Made by a program: the position numbers and the translations under genes
Notes under the pieces: model-generated
The model's database searches: none
What the model saw: only the letters and a program-made list of their open reading frames with translations
Told to the model about the DNA's origin: nothing
Shown: one piece after another, positions 32,431-43,345 of the stretch
Layout of the letters: each line of letters opens with the position of its first letter
Position numbering within the stretch: position 1 is the first letter of the stretch
Source of the DNA: Procambarus clarkii
Lineage: Eukaryota; Arthropoda; Malacostraca; Decapoda; Cambaridae
Direction of reading: 5' to 3'
Assembly: GCF_040958095.1 (NCBI RefSeq)
Contig: NC_091220.1
Span: 18,940,393-19,004,392, forward strand
Length of the DNA stretch: 64,000 nt

Positions 32431-32545
32431 TAGTTTATTGTGCACCCCATACTCATCCTGTGAGCGGTAGCGCAAAAAGCATTACAGAGGGGCACAAAAG
32501 GTCTTTATCAGACCTCATCTTAGATTATTACATAAACAATTTCAT
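32431..32545 (-). mobile_element. AATAAAC element B, single 37-bp module
   Basis: Plus-strand text TTTATTGTGCACCCCATACT, CATCCTGTGAGCGGTAGCG, CATTACAGAGGGGCAC. It is a parental single-module copy of the family whose module is amplified at 13612 and 29866. Confidence 0.75.
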
Positions 32546-32613
32546 CTATCCTTCACACCTTATAGTTACAATGTCAGCTAGTTACAGAGAAAGTGCTATT
32601 TCAGAACTACAAA

Positions 32614-32858
32614 TCTTGAGGTTATCTTGAGATGATTTCGGGGCTTTAGTGTCCCCGCGGCCCGGTCCTCGACCAGGCCTCCACCCCCAGGAAGCAGCCC
32701 GTGACAGTTGACTAACACCCAGGTACCTATTTTACTGCTAGGTAACAGGGGCATAGGGTGAAAGAAACTCTGCCCATTGTTTCTCGCCGGCGCCTGGGAT
32801 CGAACCCGGGACCACAGGATCACAAGTCCAGCGTGCTGTTCGCTCGGCCGACCGGCTC
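32614..32858 (-). mobile_element. SINE-1 copy
   Basis: Near full length and well preserved. Confidence 0.92.
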
Positions 32859-33607
32859 CCAAACATTAACATAACATAGAGACCATAACCCGTGACTAGA
32901 ATAAACGTCCACAGTTTTAACTAGTTACCACTGTAATTATATGTCCACAATTACAAACGCTAATGTAAAAAATTTGCCAACGTCTGAGTAAGTAAGACCT
33001 TTGTTGCCCTTCGTAATTATTTGACGCCACAGCTCACGGGATAAGTATAGGGTGCCCAGTATCCTAGTCGCTGTTGGAGGCAGCCAAAAAATCAAATAAA
33101 AAACTATAGCATGTTTCAAAACATGCAAACAGCTAGCCAATTGTCCAAGGGTTTCGTCGATGCCTTCTGAACTTCGTCCATATTACAGTTTGTAAATAAT
33201 GAAAATCATGTTGATATCAGGAAAGAAAATACAACGGTCGCCAAGCAGGACTCGCTGGTCGGGATGTCTTGAAGGGGTGATAGAGACCACAAGACTGGAT
33301 TTCCTGCCCTTGCAAGCTTTAATAGCCTCATGCTCGGCTCTATCATTTTAACCCATTACTTCACTGCTGTATCATCGTACACACACACATATACACATTT
33401 AGCGTTTTATTAGTAATAAACGCCCGATGCAGTGATGCCATTATCACAACACAACCTCCACTAGCCCCCACAAGGACACCAAGCCCTATAGCACGCTCCT
33501 CAAGACCTTTCAGCCCCAGTAACCCCTCCCCCAAGAGCACTCAGCCCCAACGCCCAGCCCTAACACCACCAACATTATTAAAAGTGTCCTTGGTTCTTCA
33601 GATATGA
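32859..33607. other. No gene seen
   Basis: A degraded AATAAAC-B module lies near 33025-33065. Nothing else is recognised. Confidence 0.5.
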
Positions 33608-33790
33608 AATGCTTTTTTTTAGAGAGAGAGGGGGAGGGAGGGAGAGGGAGATAAGAGAGAGAGAGGAAGAGAGGGAGATAGAGAGAAAGGGAGATAGAGA
33701 AAGAGGCAAATAGAGAGAGAGGGAGATAGAAAGATAGAGAGAGAGAGATATAGAGCGAGATAAGAGATAGAAGAGAGAGAGAGAGAGAGC
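33608..33790. repeat. GA-rich tract
   Basis: Imperfect GAGAGA and GGGAGATA runs. Confidence 0.93.
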
Positions 33791-34133
33791 AACAACCATT
33801 ACAATTACGCTTTCAGAATTACTCTAACAAAATAAACAAACACTACCGCTGAACCACAAAAGGCCAGCCACTAGGCTACCACCGTCAAACGCGAGGGAAA
33901 TTCTCACTAGAATGTGTTCGCCTGGAGGCAGTCTCCACTAACCTCTCGACCTACATAACTACTCCACCTCCAAAGCACTCATTTCCTTGCAGCTGCATTG
34001 CCAATGTGAACACACACAAAACTGAGATTTCCTGAGTAGTCCCTATGATCCCGAGCGAGAGTCTCAGACGGGTCCTCTTAGACTCTTAGTCCCAACATCA
34101 TGCCGGGTTTACATGTCCTGTAAACCTTTGTAC

Positions 34134-34358
34134 GAAACCTGTACATCTTTTCCTTAAGCATGGCGTATTTATTAAACAGGTTTAAGAGCTTGGAGGCGCA
34201 GGGAGGTTGTTCACAAACCAAGGTTATTATTGGGATTGGCATCATCGTGGCGCTTTGGAGCTCATAACCCGATTAATAATTGAAAATTAAGCCGCCATTG
34301 ACCGAGAAAAGATGGACAGATTTGGTGAGCAGACAGGTAAATGATTGATGAATCCCAC
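34134..34358. mobile_element. Old diverged MITE copy
   Basis: CGAAACCTGTACATCTTTTC, AAGCCGCCATTGACCGAG and GATGAATCCC keep the MITE order. Confidence 0.55.
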
Positions 34359-35020
34359 AGCCCACTGGACAATACTGTCCAACATGATATAGCCTAAGCT
34401 TATACATATTCCTTAGCTATGAGTCATAACCATTACTTTTTTATACTTAACACATCTTCTAAGCAAAACTGTTTACGAATAACCATTAGATCCTAATCCG
34501 GGAACTATTCCCATTCATACCGATTAGAACCTAATCTTGGAACTTGCACCATTTGAACCCACTCCAAGGATGAGTCTGGGAGTGTTAAAGAGTGTCGGGC
34601 GTTCACCACATAGACTCGTTCCTGCAAGACGTGCCGGACCAACCATGTTGTAGAAGACACGTTACCCTGCGGCCGCTCCAAGCAACAACCTGTTGGACCA
34701 ATTAGAGGGGTGGAGGGTGCTAAAGTGGTGGTGGGGGGGGTTTGGGAGGTGAAGGGGGGGGGGGCTAGATGGATGGGGGGAGGGATGGAGGGAGTAGAAA
34801 AACTAAGTCACCCTCTCCAGTACCTGTGTATTTGAAGCAAGGGTTAGCGTGCCCGCGCTCCTGTCACCGCTACAATCTACCGATCTATTTGTCCAGCAGC
34901 TGGGTTAAGCCTTGGCTCTATTCTCTACAAGGCTTCCTCTTCAGCTCTACCCACTTCCCTGCTCGCGCACATGTCATATATTTTGTCTGTTCTCTTCTCT
35001 CCCAGTATTATTTTTTTTTT
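34359..35020. other. No gene seen
   Basis: G-rich runs near 34728-34765. A short repeat tail at about 34635-34710 (CCGCTCCAAGCAACAACCTG) resembles the 11995 family. Confidence 0.5.
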
Positions 35021-35225
35021 TGAGATATATACAAGAGTTGTTACATTCTTGTACAGCCACTAGTACGCGTAGCGTTTCGGGCAGGTCCCTGGAATACGAC
35101 CCCCGCCGCGAAGAATCGTTTTTACAACCAAGTACACATTTTACTGTTGCGTTAAACAGAGGCTTAAGGATTTGCGCCCAGTAAATCCTCCCCGGCCAGG
35201 ATACGAACCCATGACAAAGCGCTAA
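35021..35225 (-). mobile_element. SINE-4 copy, truncated head
   Basis: Plus-strand text GATATATACAAGAGTTGTTA, GCCACTAGTACGCGTAGCG and CCAGGATACGAACCCATGAC (inverse B-box). Close to the 56911 copy, with the tRNA-like 5' part cut short. Confidence 0.85.
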
Positions 35226-35725
35226 TGACAAAATATCTAATAACATGCATCACCATTCCAATATATTCTAAACTCTAACAAAAAATCGGGAAGCAGCAGC
35301 ACCACAGTGACTGTCTAGCAAACAGACAGAAACCAAAAAAGTTCAACAAAGCAAAAAAACAGTGTAGGAACACAAAGTGACCAGTGGGACAGAATGAGGC
35401 GGGTTGGTATCTGACCTGAGATAAGAGTTTGGGGTAAGCAAGTGAGGTACACACCCACTCGACCATCAAAGGTTTTTTGTTTTTGAGAAAATTACCCTTA
35501 AAGTTTAAAATTACAAATCACTAAGCAACATCAGAAAAAATGAGGTAGAAGGTGGACAACATCTGTCCCAAAGTCAAGGTCCCAAACAGGCTTTCAAACT
35601 CACAGCCCACTACACAGGGTATCACCTACACTGTAGAATAATATCTACGTAGATGATTTGAAATAAACAATTATGGCCACAATCATGTCTTGGACGAAAT
35701 GCAACAAACGTGTAGGGAACCCAAA
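35226..35725. other. No gene seen
   Basis: No supported exon or repeat family. Confidence 0.5.
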
Positions 35726-35739
35726 TTATATTGTCAATT

Positions 35740-35872
35740 ACACACAGAAATCACAATAGCGTGATGCATCAAATTAATAAATCCACAAGGGCCGTGACAA
35801 GGATTCCAACCTACTGGGATGCTCTCGGACGTAGGTTCGAATCCTCGTCACGGCCCTGGTGGATTTGTTCAT
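35740..35872 (-). mobile_element. SINE-2 inverted dimer with 14-bp target duplication
   Basis: The left arm has the SINE tail (AGAAATCACAATAGCGTGAT) and AAATCCACAAGGGCCGTGAC. The right arm is the inverse, with the B-box GGTTCGAATCC. TTATATTGTCAATT flanks both sides (35726-35739 and 35873-35886). It has the same layout as 21755 but in the opposite orientation. Confidence 0.9.
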
Positions 35873-36129
35873 TTATATTGTCAATTGTGTTCTGCAGTCG
35901 CGCACATCATGTCCAACTTCCAGTTGCTTCAAGGAAAAACCCGGCTAATATCTCTATATAACAGACCTTGGTATCCACCATCTCTGTTGTCAAGACTATA
36001 TTGTTCCAAATACTCGGGTCTAATAGGAGAAATTACTGACTCGCAAAGGCCTGAAAGCACCAGTATAAAAAACACTATGATTTGTTTAGTTCCAGCTACT
36101 GCGCTATGGAAAAAAAATATCAAAAAGGA

Positions 36130-36720
36130 AATCACATAAAATGCAGCCAGACCTCACTATTGAAAGAAAAACCAATGTAAAAACTTTAGGAATAATGATG
36201 TCGGAAGACCATACTTTTAACGACAGAACACAATAACAAAGCTGTCAGAACTGCAAAAAAAAAGACATTTTGGATAACAAGAACCTTTCAAGCAAGAAAT
36301 GTCACACCAATGATGACACTAACACACTAATGCTCTCTAGGGTGGAATATTGTTGCACACTAACAACCACATTCATAGCTGCAGAACAGATCTTTTACTG
36401 CTAGAATCCACTCAATAGAACATTAAAAAACGCTTAAAATGTTTAAATTTGTATTCCATAGAGTGCAGGTGGAAGAGATACACAATACTCCACACACAGA
36501 AAATATTAGAGGAACGGGCTCCAAATTTGTACACACAAATAACCAGGAGACCAGGAGGCATGGCAGGATGTGCAGAATACCCCCGTTGAAAAGCATAGGT
36601 GCAATAGGTACACTGAGTTAACTATCAACATCAAAGGCCCGAAACTTTTTCCAACACTCCCGCTACACACAAGGAACATAACACCTTCCAAGAATACCTG
36701 ATCAACCAGGCTGTGAGTCA
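36130..36720 (+). mobile_element. LINE reverse-transcriptase C-terminal relic (second type)
   Basis: In several frames it reads KTLGIMMSEDHTFNDRTQ, TFQARNVTPMMTLTH, QVEEIHNTPHTENIRGTGS and RRHGRMCRIPPLKSIGAIGT. The RRGRMCRIPPL block and the LGI.MS.D..F block are typical of the end of non-LTR reverse transcriptases common in decapod repeats. It is broken by stops and frameshifts and is a different subfamily from the one at 21341. Confidence 0.65.
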
Positions 36721-36769
36721 TAATTTAAGCTGCGAGCACCCGCGTCCAACAGATTGTATTTACCACTTT

Positions 36770-37340
36770 TGGCAAAGTGGTTATGGTGTAGAATATATGT
36801 TTTACAAGGTCAAGCAACAGCTCACTAGGCTCCGTCGTTCTATCTCCTGGTCAGTTACATTCACTCCACACGTTTCTCGTTTTTTCTTTGGAAGCTGCTC
36901 GTTGAATTTTTCATGGACGGTATCATCTTGCAGCCTAATACCTCTGTGTGACGCATTTAGAGTGAAAAGTTTGTCCAGGCGTCGTCAAGTCGCCTTAGCT
37001 GCCATCAGTCCTCGATCTTGGCGTCTCGTCGGCTAGCTACCACACCAGTCTTCAGTTCTGTCGCTGCTTTTTACTATTAAATTGCTTCTTTGTCGGTCAA
37101 TTCTCTTAAATCTGAATATATTGTACATAGTTGTTGTATCTCCCCTCAATTGTCTATTATCATCCAACGTGGAGCGTTCACTGTGGCTCTCACTGAACAC
37201 AAGCCACCTCAGCTCTGGGAAAAGTCTGAACGCTTATCTCTCTACTTATCGAGTTTTACTTTATGATTTGTTAAATGTGAACTCCATGTTGGAACTGCAT
37301 ACTTATGGGTTGATCTTACCTAAACTATTTGCAGTATGGG
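36770..37340 (-). mobile_element. LINE reverse-transcriptase C-terminal relic
   Basis: The minus strand gives AFRLFPELR and ERSTLDDNRQLRGDTTTMYN followed by IFRFKRIDR, matching the LVPELR...RRGDLITMYKI..GID order of the reverse-transcriptase tail. Degraded. Confidence 0.55.
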
Positions 37341-37479
37341 GTTTTCAAGGCCTCTGTCTGGGGTTCCAGAAGGCTACACTAATATTTTACCAGCACTTGA
37401 AGGATGCTGGAGACTTTGTTTGGTTCATGTGTTCCTCGGACGACAGATCATTTTCCCTGTTTCTGGGTCCTACATTACT

Positions 37480-37521
37480 GACCCCAGGGACAGTACATTA
37501 GACAGTACTGTCCCTGGGGTC
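37480..37521. other. Perfect 17-bp hairpin, 8-nt loop
   Basis: GACCCCAGGGACAGTAC (37480-37496) pairs perfectly with 37505-37521 around ATTAGACA. Confidence 0.92.
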
Positions 37522-37564
37522 TTCTCTCCGTCCCTCACCTATTCCTGTAACTTTAGCCCTGACA

Positions 37565-37645
37565 AAGGCAAAATTTTATCTGACGTGTTTCAGATAGAGG
37601 CAACGGATCTGGCTAGTGTGGAAAGCCTCGCCTTGGGCTATAACC
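37565..37645 (+). repeat. 75-bp inverted copy of 39795-39868
   Basis: ATCTGACGTGTTTCAGATAG, GCAACGGATCTGGCTAGTG and CTCGCCTTGGGCTATAA occur inverted about 2.2 kb to the right, differing mainly by a GT insertion. Confidence 0.9.
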
Positions 37646-37770
37646 TCGAGAGGCTAGGCGAAGACTCGTGGTCACAATGATAGTGGTCTTTGTTGTGGCT
37701 CGTGTCTGTTTACACACATGCCGAGGTTGCTACACCTCTCCGATTTGGCAGGGCTGTTGTCAAGTTTACT

Positions 37771-38229
37771 CAACACTAAGCAATGCATGAGGACGCTCTC
37801 AAAATCTCACGAATCTCAACACCAGGCAATGCATGAGGACGCTCTCAAAATCTCACGAATCTCAACACCAGGCAATGCATGAGGACGCTCTCAAAATCTC
37901 ACGAATCTCAACACCAGGCAATGCATGAGGACGCTCTCAAAATCTCACGAATCTCAACACCAGGCAATGCATGAGGACGCTCTCAAAATCTCACGAATCT
38001 CAACACCAGGCAATGCATGAGGACGCTCTCAAAATCTCACGAATCTCAACACCAGGCAATGCATGAGGACGCTCTCAAAATCTCACGAATCTCAACACCA
38101 GGCAATGCATGAGGACGCTCTCAAAATCTCACGAATCTCAACACCAGGCAATGCATGAGGACGCTCTCAAAATCTCACGAATCTCAACACCAGGCAATGC
38201 ATGAGGACGCTCTCAAAATCTCACGAATC
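37771..38229 (+). repeat. 46-bp minisatellite, 10 copies
   Basis: The unit runs from CACCAGGCAATGCATGAGGA to CTCACGAATCTCAA. Internal copies look identical and the first and last are diverged. A LINE 3' end follows at 38265-38352. Confidence 0.96.
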
Positions 38230-38352
38230 GCAAAGCCGGCAATGAAGGTTTAGCAACCTACGCCTGTACTTGATTGATAGTCGAAAGGCGGGATCAAAGA
38301 GACAAAGCTCAACCCACGCAAGCACAACCTGGCGAATACAACTAGATGAGTA

Positions 38353-39733
38353 CTTCACTAGGCCAACAAGATGAATTCAAACTCGAAGCTAAAACTGGGC
38401 AATCTCTGGTCAAGCAGTTATGGACATGACACAACTCCATCTGCAAATTACCTAGTGCTGAATGATTCACTACATTATTACCGTCTATAAAATGCTGCAA
38501 CTCGCATCATGCAAAGGAGGCATCAAGCTATTACTAGACAACCATTTAGAAGAAATATAAACATTCCTGTTGAAACTACAAGGCATTATTCCCCCTTACT
38601 CTGGTATGTAGACTTATATCAAAATGTAAACTGGCGCTTACAATGGTAAAGTTACATATTACATGCAGAATTTCAATAGCCAACTACAAATATAAAAAGA
38701 AGGTTGTAGGAGAAGACGTGACGGCCCCCCCCCCCCCCCCCCCCCACAGGGTATTGTATATACAATACTCTTCTTCTAGACTGAGGGGTTCCTACAATCA
38801 CCCAACAACAGAGATAGTACCCCCAATATATAAATAAAAATATTCAGAATGAACAAAACATTTAGACAGCATCGTAACTAGTAAATACTGGCTGGGTCGG
38901 CGGATCTTGTATACTTGCTGACTGGGGGGAGGTGGGAAAGCGTTATCAAGCTTTGTTAACGTGTTATCTATGATTATCAGTGGCGTATCTAGCAAGGAGG
39001 ACAGGAAGAACCCCTACCACGCCCTCGCCACTATAGTAAACATTATGAACCTAAAACCACACCCACCCACCGAGACTTTAACCCAACATTCACCCACCAA
39101 GAACCCAAACCCACACCCTCCCAGTAGCCCGTCCACATAAACAATGGCTAAAAGTCCGTTAATCCAGCCGCCATGCCCAGTGTTTATCAATGAAAAACAC
39201 TTTACACCTAACTTGCCAGCCCGTCCTCAGACAACCCGTTCTCACACTAGGCTGTTTAAAGCAGCGGCCGGCCTCCCCAGACGCATTCATCAATTTTAAC
39301 ATACTGGGTATTAAAAATTGATTTGTTCTCATATATAAAAATATTATTATACCTAAAAATTCGATATATAGTTAGGGTTAGGTTAGATGTTTAGGTTTTG
39401 TTGGCGATTATTTGTATTTGAAGAACGTGGGTGAAGCATTTACAGAATTGTGGTTCGAACAGAGGACGTGAGCAAAGTACTTGTTCCGGAAGTGTTCAGA
39501 CGTCATCAGTTGCGAGTCGTGTGTAAACCGTTTTTCATTCATAAACAGTGGGTTTGGCAGCTGGATTAACGAGCTTGGATCTTTTTATGTGAGGATGGGC
39601 TGCCCCAAACTATATAAACAAATGATATTTGAATTGAGCTTGAACTCGTTAGTCATCCCGTCCTCGACTCGGGTCCATTACATCCAGCCGTCGACCCCAC
39701 AGACGCATTCATAAATTCTCCAAAGACCCAAAA
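38353..39733. other. No gene seen
   Basis: C run at 38726-38746. No exon or repeat family recognised. Confidence 0.5.
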
Positions 39734-39777
39734 GTGATTCCATGCACCCACCAAGCATGGTGGGTGCATGGAATCAC
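39734..39777. other. Perfect 20-bp hairpin, 4-nt loop
   Basis: GTGATTCCATGCACCCACCA (39734-39753) pairs perfectly with 39758-39777 around AGCA. The inverted duplicate of 37565-37640 follows directly. Confidence 0.95.
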
Positions 39778-39904
39778 CCACCTATTATAGCCCAAGGCGA
39801 GGCTTTCCACACACTAGCCAGATCCGTTGCCTCTATCTGAAACACGTCAGATAAATTTTTTTACATGCTGAACATATAGTCTTGAGTAGCATATAGTCTT
39901 ATAG

Positions 39905-40250
39905 CCTTCATATAGTTTTGCGTAGCTGCACAAATGCAGATGTACCTAAATGTGTTAATAATAAAAAGTGCGTGGAATCATACTGTATATCACATTTCAA
40001 ACCAGTAATGGAATATGCGGCTCCGGCGTGCAGTCTACATCAAGTCAACCACATGACGAAGTTGGAGAAAGTTCAGAAGTATGCCACCATACTGGTCCCA
40101 GAACTAGGAGGCAGGAGTTACAAAGACAGACCATTTCAGCGTTGGGTGGTACTCGAACGAGGGTACACAGATGGAAATCGAGTATTCAAATGAGCCACAG
40201 ACATTAGAAATAATTATTTCTATGTCAGTAGTCAAAACAAAAAATTTTAT
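39905..40250 (+). mobile_element. LINE reverse-transcriptase C-terminal relic
   Basis: ISHFKPVMEYAAPACSLHQV, TKLEKVQKYATILVPELGG and RSYKDRP align with YTTYVRPILEYAAPAWSPYL...LVPELRGMSYEERL of the 21491 fragment. Frameshifted; the strand is opposite to that fragment. Confidence 0.75.
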
Positions 40251-40257
40251 TATTTAT

Positions 40258-40522
40258 TCATTTCAATATACAAGAATTCTTACATTCTTGTAAAGCCACC
40301 AACGCACACAGCGTTTCAGGCAGGTCCTTAATTAATCCTAATTTTCCTCGGAATACGACCCGCCAAATCGTTTAGCAACCAGGTACCCATTCACTGCTGG
40401 GTGAGCAGAGGCTACAGTTAAGGGTTAGAGCCCAGTCAATACTTCTCGGCCAGGATACGAACTGAGGCGAAAGCGCTCACGAAGTTCCGGGCGAGTGCTT
40501 TACCACTGCGCCACGGGGTCTG
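40258..40522 (-). mobile_element. SINE-4 copy (tRNA-derived)
   Basis: On the minus strand: GTGGCGCAGTGGTAAAGCAC (A-box), CAGTTCGTATCCTGGCCG (B-box), then CTCTGCTCACCCAGCAGTG, and a tail with GCCTGAAACGCTGTGTGCG. It ends at an AT-rich terminus. Confidence 0.85.
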
Positions 40523-40534
40523 CTGGGCATGGCA

Positions 40535-40695
40535 TGCGCTAAATGTGAAGTTGTAGAGACAGACTCCATACACAGTTTCAAATGAAGATATGATAAGATC
40601 TCAATAGGTTCAGGAACATGTACTGTACACCAATTGAGAGGCGGGACCAAAGAGCCGAAGCTCAACCCCCCGCAAGCACAACTTGGCAAGTACGC
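40535..40695 (+). mobile_element. LINE 3' end fragment
   Basis: ACACAGTTTCAAATGAAGAT, AATTGAGAGGCGGGACCAAA and CCCCCGCAAGCACAACTTGG match 13102 and 19948. Confidence 0.75.
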
Positions 40696-40927
40696 TCTTC
40701 ACTAACCCAAGTCTACACAAAACCCCAACGCACCTAAAGTCATCTACTCATCATGAACTCAACAATCACCATGAACCCCCATGATGAGTGTTGAACCTTA
40801 GGCTGTACTCATTCACCCCATTAACATTGATTACAATTCTCGTTAATTCAGCAGCCGCCCAATTATTTCAGAATGAAACCCCTTTCCACAGTGCGTGGCA
40901 TTTCTTGTAGCCAAGCCCACCACAGTG

Positions 40928-41168
40928 AGCCGGTCGGCCGAGCGGACAGCGCACTGGACTTTTGGTCCTGGGTTTAATCCCAGGCGCTGGCGAGAAACAA
41001 TGGGCAGAGTTTCTTGCACCTTATGCCCCTGTTACCTAGCAGTAAAATAGGTACCTGGGTGTTAGTCAGCTGTCACGGGCTGCTTCCTGGGGGTGGAGGC
41101 ATGGTCGAGGACCGGGCCGCGGGGACACTAAAAGCCCCGAAATCATCTCAAGATAACCTCAAGATAAC
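40928..41168 (+). mobile_element. SINE-1 copy, full length, plus strand
   Basis: From GAGCCGGTCGGCCGAGCGGA to TCTCAAGATAACCTCAAGAT. A short deletion in the tRNA-like part removes some bases before the B-box (TTTTGGTCCTGGGTTTAATC). Confidence 0.93.
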
Positions 41169-41459
41169 CCGCATATTTACGTGAGGTTTACCTGTAGATA
41201 ATTTCGATAGCTCTTCTATCCTTGCTTGGTCTAAGGCCAGTCTTGTTCATGCTTATAGCCTACAAAGCCATCACAACCAGGTTGATCCGGTAACGCTCAA
41301 AGAAACTTTTAAAGTTCTCTATTGCAAACTTCGACTGACGTTCCCCTCTATATATCCTATACTGTGACAAACATTTGAAAGGCAGCCGTATATCTCTTGC
41401 TCTAAGTAACGTGAAACCATTTTGACCTCTACAGTTGTGACAAGAGAATACGAATCTAC
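41169..41459. other. No gene seen
   Basis: No exon or repeat family recognised. Confidence 0.5.
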
Positions 41460-41640
41460 TGTAATATGTAGTTTATTATTATTATTTTCTACCACAGACG
41501 TAGCCACACATTTACAATGCTAACCAGCATATATACATTTGCTTCTGTCCTCCATGGACAGGGTTAGAGATGTGTTAAACATATAGCTCAGCGATTTATT
41601 GAACAACCACAGGTGATTCGGTGCTTTTAAAAATGCCAAG
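41460..41640 (+). repeat. Dispersed sequence related to the 24841 array flank
   Basis: ACCACAGACGTAGCCACACA and ATGCTAACCAGCATATATAC match 24787-24840. AACCAGCATATA is the inverse of part of the 20-bp unit. Confidence 0.65.
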
Positions 41641-41919
41641 CTAACCTATCTACGTAAATACACAGATACACAGTAATATGTAGTTAGCGTAGCGCTCTCT
41701 GGCCTCGTAGTGTTAAAGGAAGCATTACGATATATTGCAAAGCCTAGTTGAGCAACAATCACCCGTCGTAATTACACATAATGACTACACATCACCCCTG
41801 TTTGTTATTCCCAACGACTCGCCTTGCATCATCCTGCGCAGGTCACATTAATATATTAAAAAGTATTGTTTGTGTTGGGTAACAGTTGAACAAATACAGG
41901 AGGGCGCTTTTGTCTTCTA

Positions 41920-42040
41920 CGTTATCGTAACGTTCTCGTAACGTTATCATAACGTTCTCGTAACGTTCTCGTAACGTTCTCGTAACGTTCTCGTAACGTT
42001 CTCGTAACGTTCTCGTAACGTTCTCGTAACGTTCTCGTAA
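41920..42040. repeat. 11-bp minisatellite, about 11 copies
   Basis: Unit CGTTCTCGTAA with two ATCATAA or ATCGTAA variants at the left. Each junction contains GTAACGTT. Confidence 0.95.
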
Positions 42041-42245
42041 CCAACGTTACAAAAGCAGCCTATTAACAAACGGCTCACAAATATCTCACGTTTTCTATGC
42101 ATTGGACTCGACAGGTTAGGTAGGCTGTTTGGGTGCGTACGTTTCTGGTTAGGCTAAACTGTTGCATTTTTACGTCATTCAAGGGTCTGACCCAACAGCT
42201 GTAGCGGGGGGGGGGGGGGGATTTATTCACGAAAATATATCGTGA

Positions 42246-43148
42246 ACACGTGCCACATGGGGAATGAAGCACGTGCCGCATGATGAATGAAGACCCGTGC
42301 CGCATGATGAATGAAGACCCGTGCCGCATGATGAATGAAGACCCGTGCCGCATGGTGAATGAAGCACGTGCCGCATGGTGAATGAAGCACGTGCCGCATG
42401 GTGAATGAAGACCCGTGCCGCATGGTGAATGAAGACCCGTGCCGCATGGTGAATGAAGACCCGTGCCGCATGGTGAATGAAGCACGTGCCGCATGGTGAA
42501 TGAAGCACGTGCCGCATGGTGAATGAAGCACGTGCCGCATGGAGAATGAAGACCCGTGCCGCATGGAGAATGAAGTCCCGTGCCGCATGGTGAATGAAGA
42601 CCCGTGCCGCATGGAGAATGAAGACCCGTGCCGCATGGAGAATGAAGACCCGTGCCGCATGGTGAATGAAGACCCGTGCCGCATGGTGAATGAAGACCCG
42701 TGCCGCATGGTGAATGAAGACCCGTGCCGCATGGAGAATGAAGACCCGTGCCGCATGGTGAATGAGGCACGTGCTGCATGGAGAATGAAGACCCGTGCCG
42801 CATGGAGAATGAAGACCCGTGCCGCATGGAGAATGAAGACCCGTGCCGCATGGTGAATGAAGACCCGTGCCGCATGGTGAATGAAGACCCGTGCCGCATG
42901 GTGAATGAAGACCCGTGCCGCATGGTGAATGAAGACCCGTGCCGCATGGAGAATGAAGACCCGTGCCGCATGGTGAATGAGGCACGTGCCGCATGGAGAA
43001 TGAAGACCCGTGCCGCATGGAGAATGAAGACCCGTGCCGCATGGAGAATGAAGACCCGTGCCGCATGGAGAATGAAGACCCGTGCCGCATGGAGAATGAA
43101 GACCCGTGCCGCATGGAGAATGAAGACCCGTGCCGCATGGAGAATGAA
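42246..43148. repeat. 23/24-bp minisatellite, about 38 copies
   Basis: Unit forms: GTGCCGCATGGTGAATGAAG plus ACCC (24 bp) or plus CAC (23 bp, creating CACGTG). A second variant has GGAGAATG instead of GGTGAATG. The mix of 23 and 24 bp makes long overlapping ORFs in several frames on both strands; these are not genes. Confidence 0.96.
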
Positions 43149-43291
43149 GACGTGCGTATTCATACACAGTGCGGTACATCCCTTTCAAAATTATAAAATG
43201 AAAAAATGTCGCTGTTGATAACGTCAGACGTGTCTCCGCCAAATATATGGCTTCATGCTACTACTTCGTTAGCTACTCAGAACCAAGTGTC

Positions 43292-43345
43292 CATGTAGCA
43301 CGGGCTATGGTGAGCCCGTAATGGCTTCAAAGGAGTAAATTTACC
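43292..43345 (+). repeat. Hairpin element, single copy
   Basis: AAGTGTCCATGTAGCACGGG and CTATGGTGAGCCCGTAATGG, nearly identical to 59790-59832. Confidence 0.85.

Noticed and set aside
37082..37501. 139-codon plus-strand ORF
   Set aside because: Antisense of a degraded LINE reverse-transcriptase tail; the minus strand explains it better.
40928..41000. tRNA gene at the SINE-1 head (and similar at 21861, 25865 and 57100)
   Set aside because: A- and B-boxes are present, but the stems do not pair as a full tRNA, and the sequence is repeated with a long non-tRNA body, so these are SINE heads.
42075..43242. Overlapping ORFs of 362, 339 and 303 codons (minus strand) and 146 codons (plus strand)
   Set aside because: All are frames of the 23/24-bp minisatellite, with no non-repeat domain.
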